Shown: piece after piece, positions 5,585 to 12,295 of the stretch
Layout of the letters: every line of letters begins with the position of its first letter
Numbering within the stretch: the first letter of the stretch is position 1
Source of the DNA: Chloroflexi bacterium UBA4730
GTDB lineage: Bacteria > Chloroflexota > Limnocylindria > P2-11E
Direction of reading: 5' to 3'
NCBI GenBank assembly: GCA_002404155.1
Contig: DHJC01000007.1
Location: 1 to 15,275 of the forward strand
DNA: 15,275 nt
The notes under the pieces: model-generated
What the model saw: only the letters and a program-made list of their open reading frames with translations
What the model was told of the DNA's origin: nothing
The model's database searches: none
Made by a program: the position numbers and the translations under genes

Positions 5585-6956
5585 GACTCTTGCCGAATTG
5601 ATCCTGTCGCGGCAGTCAGGCCGCGACGTGCGCGCCGGTGACCTCGTGATCGTCCCGATCTCGCGGGTCATGGTGCACGACTCGGTCATTGATGCGGTCA
5701 TGGCGGGCCTGCGCGACCTGGGCAAGGAAAAGGTGTGGGACGCGGCCAAGGTCGGCGTCTTCGTCGACCACGCCGCGCCCGCGCCGACGCCGGTGGTCGC
5801 CGATTCGCATCGCGTCCTCCGCGAGTGGGTGCGGGCCCAGGGGATTCAGACCTTCTATGACGCCGGCGAGGGCGTCTGCCACCAGATCATGGTCGAGGAG
5901 GGGTACTGCGAGCCAGGCACGGTGATCGTCGGCAGCGACTCGCACAGCAACTCCTACGGCGCGGTCGGTTCGTTCGGCGCGGGGATGGGCGCCACCGACA
6001 TCGCCGTCGCGCTCGCCCTCGGCCGGACCTGGCTGCGCGTGCCCGAGTCGATCAAGGTCACGTTCAGGGGCGCGCTCCGCCCGGGCATCACGATGAAGGA
6101 CGCGATCATGCGCGTCGTCCGCGAGATCGGCACCGACGGGGCGCGGTACGCCTGCGTGGAGTTCCACGGCGCCGGCGATCTCCCGCAGGGCGATCGCATC
6201 ACGCTCGCCGGGATGACGACCGAGATGGGCGCCAAGGCCGGCATCGTCGTCGGCACGCCCGAGGCGCCGGCCTGGCTGCGTCCCGACCCGGATGCGTCGT
6301 ACATGCGGACGGTGCACGTTGACCTCTCGACGCTCGAGCCGCAGATCGCCATCCCGCCGCGGGTCGACCAGGTCTCGGACGTGAGCCAGGCCATCGGGAT
6401 CCCGGTGGACATCGTGTTCCTCGGGTCCTGCACGAACGGCCGGCTCGTCGACATGCAGCAGGCCGCCGCCGTGCTGCGCGGCCGGCGCATCTCCCCGCGT
6501 GTCCGGCTCGAGGTGGTCCCGGCGTCGCGGCGGCAGTTCGAGGACGCGATGGCCGACGGCACCCTCGGCATCCTGTCGGCGGCGGGCGCGGTCATCGGGA
6601 GCTCCGGTTGCGGCCCGTGCCTCGGGCGCACCGGCGGCGTGCTCGCGGCTCAGGAGGTCTGTTTCTCGACCGCGAACCGCAACTACAAGGGCCGGATGGG
6701 CTCCCCGGACGCGTCGATCTATCTGGGCTCGCCGTACGTTGCCGCCGTGGTGGCGCTCACCGGTGTCATCGACGATCCGCGCCCGTACCTTGAAGCGAGC
6801 GACGCGGACTTCGACGCGCTCGTCGCACGGCGCCGCGCCGACCGCGGCGACCGCGGCGCGGCGTCGGAGCGCTCGGGCGACCGCTCGCGAGAGCTCGTGA
6901 TGGCGATGCCGCAGCGCAAGGGTCCGCAGGTCATCGGCATGGACCAGGAGGACTGA
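5577..6956 (+). CDS. lysT: Homoaconitase large subunit
   Basis: This is the Fe-S catalytic subunit that, with LysU, converts homocitrate through cis-homoaconitate to homoisocitrate. The 459-aa protein has the aconitase-family core: VCHQIMVEEG (100-109), GSDSHSNSYGAVG (119-131), GMGATDIA (136-143), and three [4Fe-4S] ligands, C285 in GSCTNGR and C345/C348 in SGCGPCLGR. The NRNYKGRMG substrate-loop motif is at 368-375. The start is a TTG at 5577, overlapping the hcs stop by eight bases. It is preferred because it gives MPKTLAELIL, matching the usual family N terminus. The last 50 or so residues (about 405-459) are a charged Arg/Asp/Ser-rich extension beyond the usual LysT end. LeuC is the close relative; context with homocitrate synthase favours LysT. 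Confidence 0.92.
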   Translation: MPKTLAELILSRQSGRDVRAGDLVIVPISRVMVHDSVIDAVMAGLRDLGKEKVWDAAKVGVFVDHAAPAPTPVVADSHRVLREWVRAQGIQTFYDAGEGVCHQIMVEEGYCEPGTVIVGSDSHSNSYGAVGSFGAGMGATDIAVALALGRTWLRVPESIKVTFRGALRPGITMKDAIMRVVREIGTDGARYACVEFHGAGDLPQGDRITLAGMTTEMGAKAGIVVGTPEAPAWLRPDPDASYMRTVHVDLSTLEPQIAIPPRVDQVSDVSQAIGIPVDIVFLGSCTNGRLVDMQQAAAVLRGRRISPRVRLEVVPASRRQFEDAMADGTLGILSAAGAVIGSSGCGPCLGRTGGVLAAQEVCFSTANRNYKGRMGSPDASIYLGSPYVAAVVALTGVIDDPRPYLEASDADFDALVARRRADRGDRGAASERSGDRSRELVMAMPQRKGPQVIGMDQED

Positions 6957-7450
6957 TGCCGCGGGCGTGGGTCTTCGGCGACGACCTCGACACCGACCAG
7001 ATGGTCCCCGGCCGCTACGCGCCGTTCATGGTCGGCCAGGACACGTTCCAGAACTACGCGTTCTGCGACGCCCGGCCTGGCTTCGCGAAAGACGTGCGGC
7101 CAGGCGACATCCTGATCGGCGGCGAGAACTTCGGCTGCGGGAGCTCTCGCGAGTACGCCGTCGCGGCGCTGAAGAAGCTCGGGGTCGGGGGCATCGTGGC
7201 GAAGAATTTCGCGCGCATCTTCTTCCGCAACTGCATCAACCTCGGCATCCCGGTCGTCGAGTCTGCGGATGCGGTCTCGCTCGCGAAGGACGGTGACGAC
7301 GTCACCCTCGATCTGGGCGCCGCCGTCCTGCGCACGCCGCGTGGCAACGCGACCATTCGCCCGCTCGCGCCATTCGCCCAGGAGATCCTCTCGGCCGGCG
7401 GGGTCGTGCGATACCTCGCGGCGCACGGGGACTTCCCGAGCGTCGAATGA
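6956..7450 (+). CDS. lysU: Homoaconitase small subunit
   Basis: This is the swivel-domain partner of LysT, completing the homocitrate-to-homoisocitrate isomerase. The 164-aa length is usual for LysU/LeuD of the archaeal-Thermus type. Key features: DDLDTDQMVPGRY near the N terminus (9-21), the FGCGSSREYA loop (59-68) that shapes the active site, and IVAKNFARIFFRNCINLGIP (80-99). The ATG shares one base with the lysT stop (TGATG), and a GGAGG lies just upstream within lysT, so the two should be made in equal amounts. The remaining pathway genes (homoisocitrate dehydrogenase, LysW/X/Y/Z/J/K) are not in this window. Confidence 0.93.
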   Translation: MPRAWVFGDDLDTDQMVPGRYAPFMVGQDTFQNYAFCDARPGFAKDVRPGDILIGGENFGCGSSREYAVAALKKLGVGGIVAKNFARIFFRNCINLGIPVVESADAVSLAKDGDDVTLDLGAAVLRTPRGNATIRPLAPFAQEILSAGGVVRYLAAHGDFPSVE

Positions 7451-7509
7451 GCGTGCCGCTCGACGACATCCTCCCGAAGCTCGCGCGGGCCCGCGGGGCG
7501 ACCGGCTAA
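7447..7509 (+). CDS. Possible 20-aa micro-ORF overlapping the lysU stop
   Basis: ATG at 7447 overlaps the lysU stop (ATGA), the usual coupling signal in operons, and opens MSVPLDDILPKLARARGATG before TAA at 7507. It may be the truncated start of a lost fourth operon gene, or chance. It touches the end of the convergent reductase gene (7506-7508). No family can be recognised from 20 residues. Confidence 0.25.
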   Translation: MSVPLDDILPKLARARGATG

Positions 7510-7857
7510 AGGTCGATCGCGACCGGCAGCGCGCCGCGAGCCCAGCTCGAGAGCCTCTTGCCTTCGCGCCAGCCCCTGGACTTCGTGTCGAGGAGCTCGC
7601 GTGCGGCCGCATCCTCCTTTGTGTTTCGGCCGGACGAGCCGCGCGTTCGCCGACGCCGTCTGGGAATTGATGCGCACCGTCTCCGCCGGCCGCTGCCTGA
7701 GGTTCTTCAGCCAATCCGCCGACTCACGCCCGCCGCTCAGCAGGTACAGCGTGCCGTCGCGGAGGGCGAACCAGATCTCGATCTCGGGCGGATTCCCGCT
7801 CGCGCGGCCGGTGGTCGTGAGGTAGCAGAAGTCTTCGGCGCCGAGACGCTCGAACAT
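7506..7857 (-). pseudogene. PPOX/deazaflavin-type reductase with a single frameshift
   Basis: From ATG 7857 the protein reads CYLTTTGRASG, EIEIWFALRDGTLYLLSGG and ADWLKNLRQRP. This is the split beta-barrel of the PPOX-like, nitroreductase/deazaflavin (F420)-dependent family. Near 7613-7620, at AAAGGAGGATG, the expected frame shifts by one base. The new frame continues DAAARELLDTKSRGWREGKR and LSSWARGALPVAIDL, exactly the family's usual C terminus, to a TAG at 7506-7508. The span is 352 bases (3x117 plus 1), consistent with one extra G. It is either a recent pseudogene or a sequencing error in a functional gene of about 116 aa. GGAGG lies nine bases before the ATG. It follows the hydrolase and FAD oxidoreductase genes. 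Whether the cofactor is F420, FMN or another flavin is not shown. Confidence 0.65.
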
Positions 7858-7908
7858 TCGCCCGAGCCTCCGACGCTGTTCCACGACGGACCGCATCGCG
7901 CGCAACGC

Positions 7909-8538
7909 TCAGGCGGCGAGCACCTCGCGGAGCCACGTCGTGACGGCGACGAGCATCTCGGCCCGTTCGGCGGGGCGCGTGAAGGTGTGGTCTGCGCCCG
8001 CGATCGTCACGATCCGATGGGCCACTCGGGCCTGCACCAGGACCGCCGCGTACCGGTCGGCGTCGCCGGCAGGGACCACCTCGTCCGCCCCGGGCCGCAC
8101 GAGCAGCACCTTGGCCCGCGTCCGCGAGATCTCGGCGAGCGGTTTGGCGTTGCCGAAGTAGTCGCGGGCGGCCGGCGTCGCGACCAGCACCGCGGCACGG
8201 ATCCGCGAGTCGCGGCCCGCGGCCATCGCCGCGACCGCTCCGCCGAACGACCACCCCAGCAGGCCGATGCGCTGGGGAATGGCCGGATGCGCCCGCAGGA
8301 GCCGCACGGCGCCTCCGGCGTCGGCGAGCCCGGCCAGCGGATCGCCATCGACGCGGAACGTGAACCGTAGCGCCGCGATGCCCGCGGCCGCGAGGCTCTC
8401 GCAGAGGTACGCGGTGTCCTCCATCGTGCCGCCCCGGCCGGGAAGGACCGCGGTGCCGCCGAGCGTCTCGCCATCGGGCAGGTGCAGGAGCGCCTCGATC
8501 TCCGTTCCCGCGACCGCGAAGGACACGCGCTGGAGCAC
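7909..8538 (-). CDS. Alpha/beta hydrolase, dienelactone-hydrolase-like
   Basis: The 209-aa protein has the alpha/beta-hydrolase order: a PGRGG oxyanion-region loop (33-37), the nucleophile elbow GWSFGG with S97, an acid in GADEVVP (D152) and a catalytic His in GADHTF (H184). No signal peptide is seen, so it is cytoplasmic. The size and the late GADHTF motif fit small esterases of the dienelactone-hydrolase/KANL3-Tex30 type; the substrate is unknown. The GTG start shares one base with the TAG stop of the upstream FAD oxidoreductase (TAGTG), which indicates translational coupling, and the reductase gene follows 51 bases downstream. The three genes probably form one functional unit. Confidence 0.85.
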   Translation of the reverse strand: MLQRVSFAVAGTEIEALLHLPDGETLGGTAVLPGRGGTMEDTAYLCESLAAAGIAALRFTFRVDGDPLAGLADAGGAVRLLRAHPAIPQRIGLLGWSFGGAVAAMAAGRDSRIRAAVLVATPAARDYFGNAKPLAEISRTRAKVLLVRPGADEVVPAGDADRYAAVLVQARVAHRIVTIAGADHTFTRPAERAEMLVAVTTWLREVLAA

Positions 8539-9791
8539 TAGGCGGGCGGTGCCGGCCTCGCGGGGACCTCGGGCATCGCGAGCATCTCGAGGACCATCTC
8601 GCGACGATCGATCGGCGTGCGGCTTGAGATGAGCTCGAGCACCTTCTTGCGGCCCTTCATCTTGCCGATGAGCATCGCGCCCACGAGCTTGTCGCCGAGG
8701 AAGAACAGGCGCTTGTAGTTGCGGCCCTCGTAGTCGAACTCGACGATCGCCTCGGCGTCCGGCTCCTCCTCGGTCGTCACGCCCATGACCGAGATGTTCG
8801 AGTCGAACATCCCCGAGGCGTACGTCGGGACCTCGACGTACGGCTGCTTCGCGCCGAGCATGTTCTTGGCGACGTGCCGCCCGTGGTTCAGCGAGTTGTC
8901 CCAGGTGCCCATGCGGTGGTGGCGCTGTGATACGACGTCGTAGAACTCGGCCACGTCGCCCGCGGCCCAGACGTCAGGCATGTTCGTTTCGAGGAACTCG
9001 TTCGTCCGGACGCCGACGTTCGTCTCGAGCCCGGTGTCGCCGAAGATGTCGATGTTCATCGTGAGCCCGAGGCCCACGCCGACGATATCCGCGGTCGCCG
9101 TGAAGCCCGCGGTGCCGGTCACCTTGACGGCGCCGTTCGACTGCTCCACCTTCGCGATGGCCTCCTCGTAGTGGAGATGCACGCCTTGGTCCTCAGCCAG
9201 AAGGCTCACGATCTTGCCGCCGGCCTCGTCCAGGGCCCGGCGCAGGAACCAGGGCCCGCGCATGAGCCAGTGCGTCTCGAGCTTGCGGAAGGAGAACGCT
9301 TCGGTGAGCTCGTAGCCGATGAACGAGCCGCCGAGGATGACCACGACCTTCGATTCGGGGATCTTGGCGACCATCGCCTTCGTCTCGTCGAAGTACTGGA
9401 AGTTGAAGACCGAACGCGCGCTAACCGCGCCCTCGCACGTCAGCGGGTTCGGCCGTCCGCCCGTCGCGATCAGGAGCCTGTCGTACCGGAGCTCGCCGCC
9501 CGGATCGAGCATCACGGTCTTGTGCTCGAAGTCGACCTGGGTAACCTTCGTCTCGAGCCGGAGATCGATGCGGTTCTTGTCGTGCCACGCCTGATCGCGC
9601 ACGTACACGCGCTGCTCGAGGAGCACGCCCTTGAGATAGCGGGGGAGCGACACGCGGTTGTAGAGCGTGTACTGCTCGTCGTCGATCATCACGATCTCGC
9701 AGGCGGCGTCGTCTTTGCGAAGCTGTTCCGCGGCGTACGTGCCCGCGGCGCCGTTGCCGATGATCACGAAGCGAGTGGCATTCGCGCCCAA
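8538..9791 (-). CDS. NAD(P)/FAD-dependent oxidoreductase (rubredoxin reductase/NirB-like)
   Basis: This 417-aa soluble flavoprotein has an N-terminal FAD-binding GNGAAG (12-17), the ATGGRPNPL motif (109-117), a second nucleotide-binding GGSFIG (154-159) for NAD(P)H and the FAD-contacting WAAGDV (275-280). The C-terminal part (about 320-405) resembles the dimerisation domain of ferredoxin/rubredoxin reductases and NirB-like enzymes. No redox-active CxxC is seen in the FAD domain, so it is not a thioredoxin-reductase or lipoamide-dehydrogenase type. It probably passes electrons between NAD(P)H and a small iron-sulfur protein; the partner is not encoded beside it. The start is TTG at 9791, with GGAGG six bases upstream. 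The gene lies 43 bases downstream of a same-strand tRNA and is coupled to the hydrolase gene. Confidence 0.88.
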   Translation of the reverse strand: MGANATRFVIIGNGAAGTYAAEQLRKDDAACEIVMIDDEQYTLYNRVSLPRYLKGVLLEQRVYVRDQAWHDKNRIDLRLETKVTQVDFEHKTVMLDPGGELRYDRLLIATGGRPNPLTCEGAVSARSVFNFQYFDETKAMVAKIPESKVVVILGGSFIGYELTEAFSFRKLETHWLMRGPWFLRRALDEAGGKIVSLLAEDQGVHLHYEEAIAKVEQSNGAVKVTGTAGFTATADIVGVGLGLTMNIDIFGDTGLETNVGVRTNEFLETNMPDVWAAGDVAEFYDVVSQRHHRMGTWDNSLNHGRHVAKNMLGAKQPYVEVPTYASGMFDSNISVMGVTTEEEPDAEAIVEFDYEGRNYKRLFFLGDKLVGAMLIGKMKGRKKVLELISSRTPIDRREMVLEMLAMPEVPARPAPPA

Positions 9792-9834
9792 GACGTCCCT
9801 CCGCAGCGGTGGTGGCTGAAAGTGTGGCCGAAAG

Positions 9835-9908
9835 TGCCGGCGGCGGGACTCGAACCCGCACTTGACCGCTCTTAAAGCGGCTCTCTCTAACCATTGGAGT
9901 ACGCCGGC
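9835..9908 (-). tRNA. tRNA with anticodon UAA but class I (short variable loop) body
   Basis: The minus strand folds into a full cloverleaf of 74 bases. The acceptor is GCCGGCG/CGCCGGC with seven perfect pairs and discriminator A73. The D arm CTCC...AGAG has three pairs and one mismatch, with GG in the loop. The anticodon stem is GCCGC/GCGGT with loop TTTAAGA, the variable loop has five bases (CAAGT) and the T arm is GCGGG-TTCGAGT-CCCGC. The anticodon UAA would read UUA leucine codons. However, leucine tRNAs carry a long variable arm, which is absent here, and position 37 is G where A is usual for codons starting with U. No CCA is encoded. It lies between the cupin and FAD oxidoreductase genes, all on one strand. 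Confidence 0.85.
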
Positions 9909-9937
9909 CGAACAAGTATCGGATGCTGGAACGCCCG

Positions 9938-10330
9938 CTAACGCCTTGGCGGCACCTCGACGTTCACGGTCACCGTGCCGCTGCCCGCGCGCGTGAACAC
10001 GGCGAGATTTGGCGCGCTCCCCGGATTGGACTCGCGATGGACCGCGCCCGCGGGCACGTGGATGAAGTCGCCCTCGCGCGCGTCGAACGCCCCGCCGGCG
10101 GATTCCATGTGCAGGATGCCCCGCAGGACGTAGATCGAGGTCTCGTGGGTGCCGTGGTGATGCCAGCCGCTCATCACGCCCGGTGCGACGCTCACCGTGC
10201 CCGACGTGAGTCCGTCCGCGGTGATCGCGTGCGACCGGGTCATCCCCGGTGTCGGACTTGGGTCGGGGCCGAGCGCGTCCTTCTTGATCAGGCGCAGCCG
10301 GGTCCCGCCGGGTGCGTTATCAGATGTCAC
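9938..10330 (-). CDS. Small cupin-domain protein
   Basis: This 130-aa single-domain cupin has both motifs: GWHHHGTHETSIYVLRG (55-71; metal ligands likely H57, H59 and E63) and GDFIHVPAGAVHRESN (87-102; H98). The complete 3-His/1-Glu set predicts a bound divalent metal such as Fe or Mn. Small cupins of this kind are dioxygenases, isomerases or sugar/metabolite-binding proteins, and the sequence does not decide between them. The GTG at 10330 is chosen because GGAGG lies seven bases upstream, while the longer in-frame start at 10441 would add a poorly structured segment inside the preceding gene. It overlaps the 90-aa gene by 11 bases and ends 29 bases before the tRNA. Confidence 0.85.
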   Translation of the reverse strand: MTSDNAPGGTRLRLIKKDALGPDPSPTPGMTRSHAITADGLTSGTVSVAPGVMSGWHHHGTHETSIYVLRGILHMESAGGAFDAREGDFIHVPAGAVHRESNPGSAPNLAVFTRAGSGTVTVNVEVPPRR

Positions 10331-10592
10331 GTTCGTCCCTCCCCTTGACGTCGTCGGTGCCCCAGCGCTCGTGCTGCACCTGCAGCTGCGCGCCGCGCTT
10401 CGCGATCCAGTTGTCGACCATCCGGGCCTTGGCTCGGTCACGTGGCTCGCGCGCGAGTGCGGCGTGATGGTTGGCGCACTCGAGGCGGATCTCGCCCCGA
10501 GCCCGCGCGAACGGGAACATCGGCATCCCGCACGCTTCGCACTCGAGCGTGCCGTCGGCCTTCACGTCGCGCAATTCGCCTCCGATCTCCAC
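10320..10592 (-). CDS. Small Cys/His-rich hypothetical protein, possible zinc ribbon
   Basis: The protein is 90 aa. Cys18 and Cys21 (CEAC) and, after 17 residues, Cys39 with His42/His43 (CANHH) make a likely zinc site (C-x2-C-x17-C-x2-H). The C-terminal half is a charged helical stretch (LAREPRDRAKARMVDNWIAK). The pattern suggests a small zinc-stabilised protein; no named family is recognised. It is the first gene of the minus-strand run, starting with GTG at 10592. The upstream GAGAGAG is only a weak ribosome-binding site. It overlaps the cupin start by 11 bases, so the two should be made together. It is divergent from rpsF. Confidence 0.65.
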   Translation of the reverse strand: MEIGGELRDVKADGTLECEACGMPMFPFARARGEIRLECANHHAALAREPRDRAKARMVDNWIAKRGAQLQVQHERWGTDDVKGRDERDI

Positions 10593-10594
10593 CG

Positions 10595-10624
10595 TTGTGC
10601 TCTCTCTTCGCCTCGGGCTACACT
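10595..10624 (+). promoter_or_regulatory. Candidate housekeeping promoter of rpsF-ssb-rpsR
   Basis: TTGTGC (10595-10600) and TACACT (10619-10624) are separated by 18 bases, an acceptable sigma70-type pair. The predicted start near 10631 gives a leader of about 117 bases containing two hairpins before rpsF. Confidence 0.55.
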
Positions 10625-10648
10625 ATGCGGGACCGCCCTGGCTTACGG

Positions 10649-10698
10649 CCGGGGCGCCTTTTCGCCCCGGATCAGGGCAGCCCGTCCCCACTGACGGG
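10649..10698 (+). promoter_or_regulatory. Structured leader of the rpsF operon: two strong hairpins
   Basis: CCGGGGCG/CGCCCCGG (10649-10656 with 10663-10670) closes a six-base CCTTTT loop, and CCCGTC/GACGGG (10681-10686 with 10693-10698) closes CCCACT. Neither is followed by a T tract, so they are not terminators. Many bacteria carry an S6:S18-binding regulatory element in the rpsF leader. The hairpins could serve that role, but its conserved CCG-type bulge was not clearly identified. Confidence 0.4.
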
Positions 10699-10747
10699 AC
10701 CCGACGACGTCCGCGGCAGACCCAGGAAAGGAAGGTGGGACCAGCGC

Positions 10748-11035
10748 ATGCGTCCATACGAGCTCATGTACCTCGTCCAGCCCACCGCCGACGAAGAGCG
10801 GCTCACCGCGGTGAGCGAGCGGCTCCAGCAGTCCATCGGTTCGCTCGGCGGCAAGGTCGAGAAGGTGACGCCGCCGATCCGCCGGCGCCTCGCCTACGAG
10901 ATCGGCAAGTACCGTGATGGCCAGTACGGCGTCCTCGAGTTCTCGCTGCCGCCGCACCAGTCACGCGAATTCGAGCGCACCATCAAGCTCACCGAGGACA
11001 TCCTTCGCCACATCGTCATCCGTCGCGACGAATGA
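10748..11035 (+). CDS. rpsF: Ribosomal protein bS6
   Basis: This is the small-subunit ribosomal protein that pairs with bS18 on the 16S rRNA central domain. The 95-aa length is usual. Typical bS6 features: MRPYELMYLVQP at the start, an amphipathic helix (16-34), GGKVEKVTPP and RRLAYEIGKYRDGQYGVLEF (47-65), and EFERTIKLTEDILRHIVIR at the end. GGAAGGTGGG precedes the ATG. First gene of the rpsF-ssb-rpsR operon. Confidence 0.96.
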   Translation: MRPYELMYLVQPTADEERLTAVSERLQQSIGSLGGKVEKVTPPIRRRLAYEIGKYRDGQYGVLEFSLPPHQSREFERTIKLTEDILRHIVIRRDE

Positions 11036-11088
11036 CCACCAGTCTTGAACACGCGCTCGGCGCAGCCGGGCGCTAGGAGAACGAAGCA

Positions 11089-11517
11089 ATGGCATCGATG
11101 GCCAAGATCCAGATCATCGGCAATGTCGGGCGTGACCCCGAGATGCGCATGACCCCGCAGGGCAAGCCGGTCTGCGACTTCTCGGTCGCCGTGAACCGGG
11201 TGTCCAACAGCGGCGGCGAGCGTTCGGAGCAGACCGACTGGTACCGCGTCAGTTGTTGGGGCCGCCAGGCGGAGATCGCGCAGCAGTACATCCAGAAGGG
11301 TCAGCAGATCTTCGTCGACGGACGCTTCACCCCACGTACGTACACGAACAAGGACAACGTCGAGAAGACGAGCCTCGACATCAGTTGCAACGACTTCCAG
11401 ATGCTCGGCGGACGCCGCGACCGCGAAGGTGGGATGGGCGGCGGCGAGATGCCGGCCAAGCAGGGCGACGCACCGATCGCATCGGGCACCTTCGATCCCG
11501 ACGAGATCCCCTTCTAA
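11089..11517 (+). CDS. ssb: Single-stranded DNA-binding protein
   Basis: This protein coats single-stranded DNA in replication, repair and recombination and recruits partners through its acidic tail. The 142-aa protein has one OB fold at about 5-107: IIGNVGRDPEMR, FSVAVNRV, TDWYRVSCWGRQAEIAQQYI with W51 and W57, and GQQIFVDGRF. A short Gly/Arg/Met linker (about 108-130) follows, then the C-terminal tip DPDEIPF, which matches the DxDIPF interaction tail. AGGAG lies nine bases upstream of the ATG. The position between rpsF and rpsR is the classical bacterial arrangement. Confidence 0.96.
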   Translation: MASMAKIQIIGNVGRDPEMRMTPQGKPVCDFSVAVNRVSNSGGERSEQTDWYRVSCWGRQAEIAQQYIQKGQQIFVDGRFTPRTYTNKDNVEKTSLDISCNDFQMLGGRRDREGGMGGGEMPAKQGDAPIASGTFDPDEIPF

Positions 11518-11526
11518 GGAGACAAG

Positions 11527-12072
11527 ATGAGCCAGGAACGTTCCGGTCCGCGCCGTGACGGCGCCCGCTCAGGTGGCGGGTCGCGCGATCGCGGCGGCGA
11601 TGACCGCGGCGGCGACCGTCCCCGCTACGGCGGGCCGCGGCGACCACGCCGCAAGGTCTGCGCGTTCTGTGTGGACAAGGTCCAGAAGATCGACTTCAAG
11701 GAGGTCGGCCGCATCCGCCGCTACATCAGCGATCGCGGCAAGATCGACCCGCGGCGCAAGAGCGGCACCTGCGCCAAGCACCAGCGTTTGCTGACAGCCG
11801 CCCTCAAACGCGCGCGCCACATGGCGCTGCTTCCGTACACCGCCGAGCACGTGCGCTCGCTCATGAGCCCGCAGGCGCGGGCCATGGCCGGCGGCCCACC
11901 GCCGCCGAAGCCGGACCGTCCGCCGTACCGTCCGGGTGGCTACGGTGCCCCGGGTGGCTTCCGGCCCGCCGGCGCACCGCCGGCACCTCAGGCCGCCCCT
12001 CAGGCGTCCGCTCCGCAGGCCGCCGCGCCGCAGCCAGCGGCTCCCGCGCCGAAGGTCGAGCCCTCGGCATGA
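11527..12072 (+). CDS. rpsR: Ribosomal protein bS18 with long N- and C-terminal extensions
   Basis: The ribosomal core lies at about 42-112: KVCAFCVDKVQKIDFKEV, IRRYISDRGKIDPRRKSGTC, KHQRLLTAALKRARHMALLPY. Cys45, Cys48, Cys82 and His85 are the zinc ligands of the zinc-binding (C+) form. Against the usual 75-90 aa, this protein is 181 aa. It has a 41-residue Arg/Gly/Asp-rich N-terminal tail (RDRGGDDRGGD) and a 65-residue Pro/Ala/Gln-rich C-terminal tail. No internal stop or frame change is seen, and base composition is uniform. AAGGAG precedes the ATG. A strong terminator follows at 12095, and rplI, often the next gene, is absent. Confidence 0.93.
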   Translation: MSQERSGPRRDGARSGGGSRDRGGDDRGGDRPRYGGPRRPRRKVCAFCVDKVQKIDFKEVGRIRRYISDRGKIDPRRKSGTCAKHQRLLTAALKRARHMALLPYTAEHVRSLMSPQARAMAGGPPPPKPDRPPYRPGGYGAPGGFRPAGAPPAPQAAPQASAPQAAAPQPAAPAPKVEPSA

Positions 12073-12094
12073 CCTGCGCGTATCACGCACCATG

Positions 12095-12125
12095 GAGGCC
12101 GGCAGCGATGCCGGCCTCTTTTCAT
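12095..12125 (+). terminator. Rho-independent terminator of rpsF-ssb-rpsR
   Basis: GAGGCCGGC (12095-12103) and GCCGGCCTC (12110-12118) form a perfect nine-bp stem with a six-base loop (AGCGAT), followed by TTTTCATTT. It is the clear end of the ribosomal operon; the small YHS gene begins 24 bases after the stem. Confidence 0.92.
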
Positions 12126-12141
12126 TTCAGGAGGGATGACG

Positions 12142-12294
12142 ATGGCGACGGCGAAGGATCCGATCTGCGCGATGGATGTCGACACGGCGAACCCGCCGGG
12201 CGGCACGGCCGTCCACGCCGGACAGACCTACTACTTTTGCTCGAACGGGTGCCGGAAGACCTTCGAGAAGGACCCGGCGAAGTACACGAGTTGA
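12142..12294 (+). CDS. YHS-domain protein, 50 aa
   Basis: This is a tiny free-standing YHS domain: KDPICAMDVD at the start (Cys9), then the YYFCSNGCRKTFEKDPAKY core (30-48) with Cys33 and Cys37. YHS domains, also found at the ends of copper ATPases and in some monooxygenases, use such Cys pairs to hold metal, so a copper or other soft-metal binding or chaperone role is the best guess. AGGAGGG ends six bases before the ATG at 12142; the in-frame ATG at 12136 is too close to that site to be the main start. Its stop is one base from the stop of the convergent membrane-protein gene. It lies after the ribosomal terminator, so it needs its own promoter or readthrough; none is obvious. Confidence 0.85.
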   Translation: MATAKDPICAMDVDTANPPGGTAVHAGQTYYFCSNGCRKTFEKDPAKYTS

Positions 12295-12295
12295 G

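Noticed and set aside
6719..7714. Minus-strand 331-codon open frame opposite lysT/lysU
   Set aside because: It is antisense to two well-supported genes, and its translation is Arg/Ala-rich without motifs.
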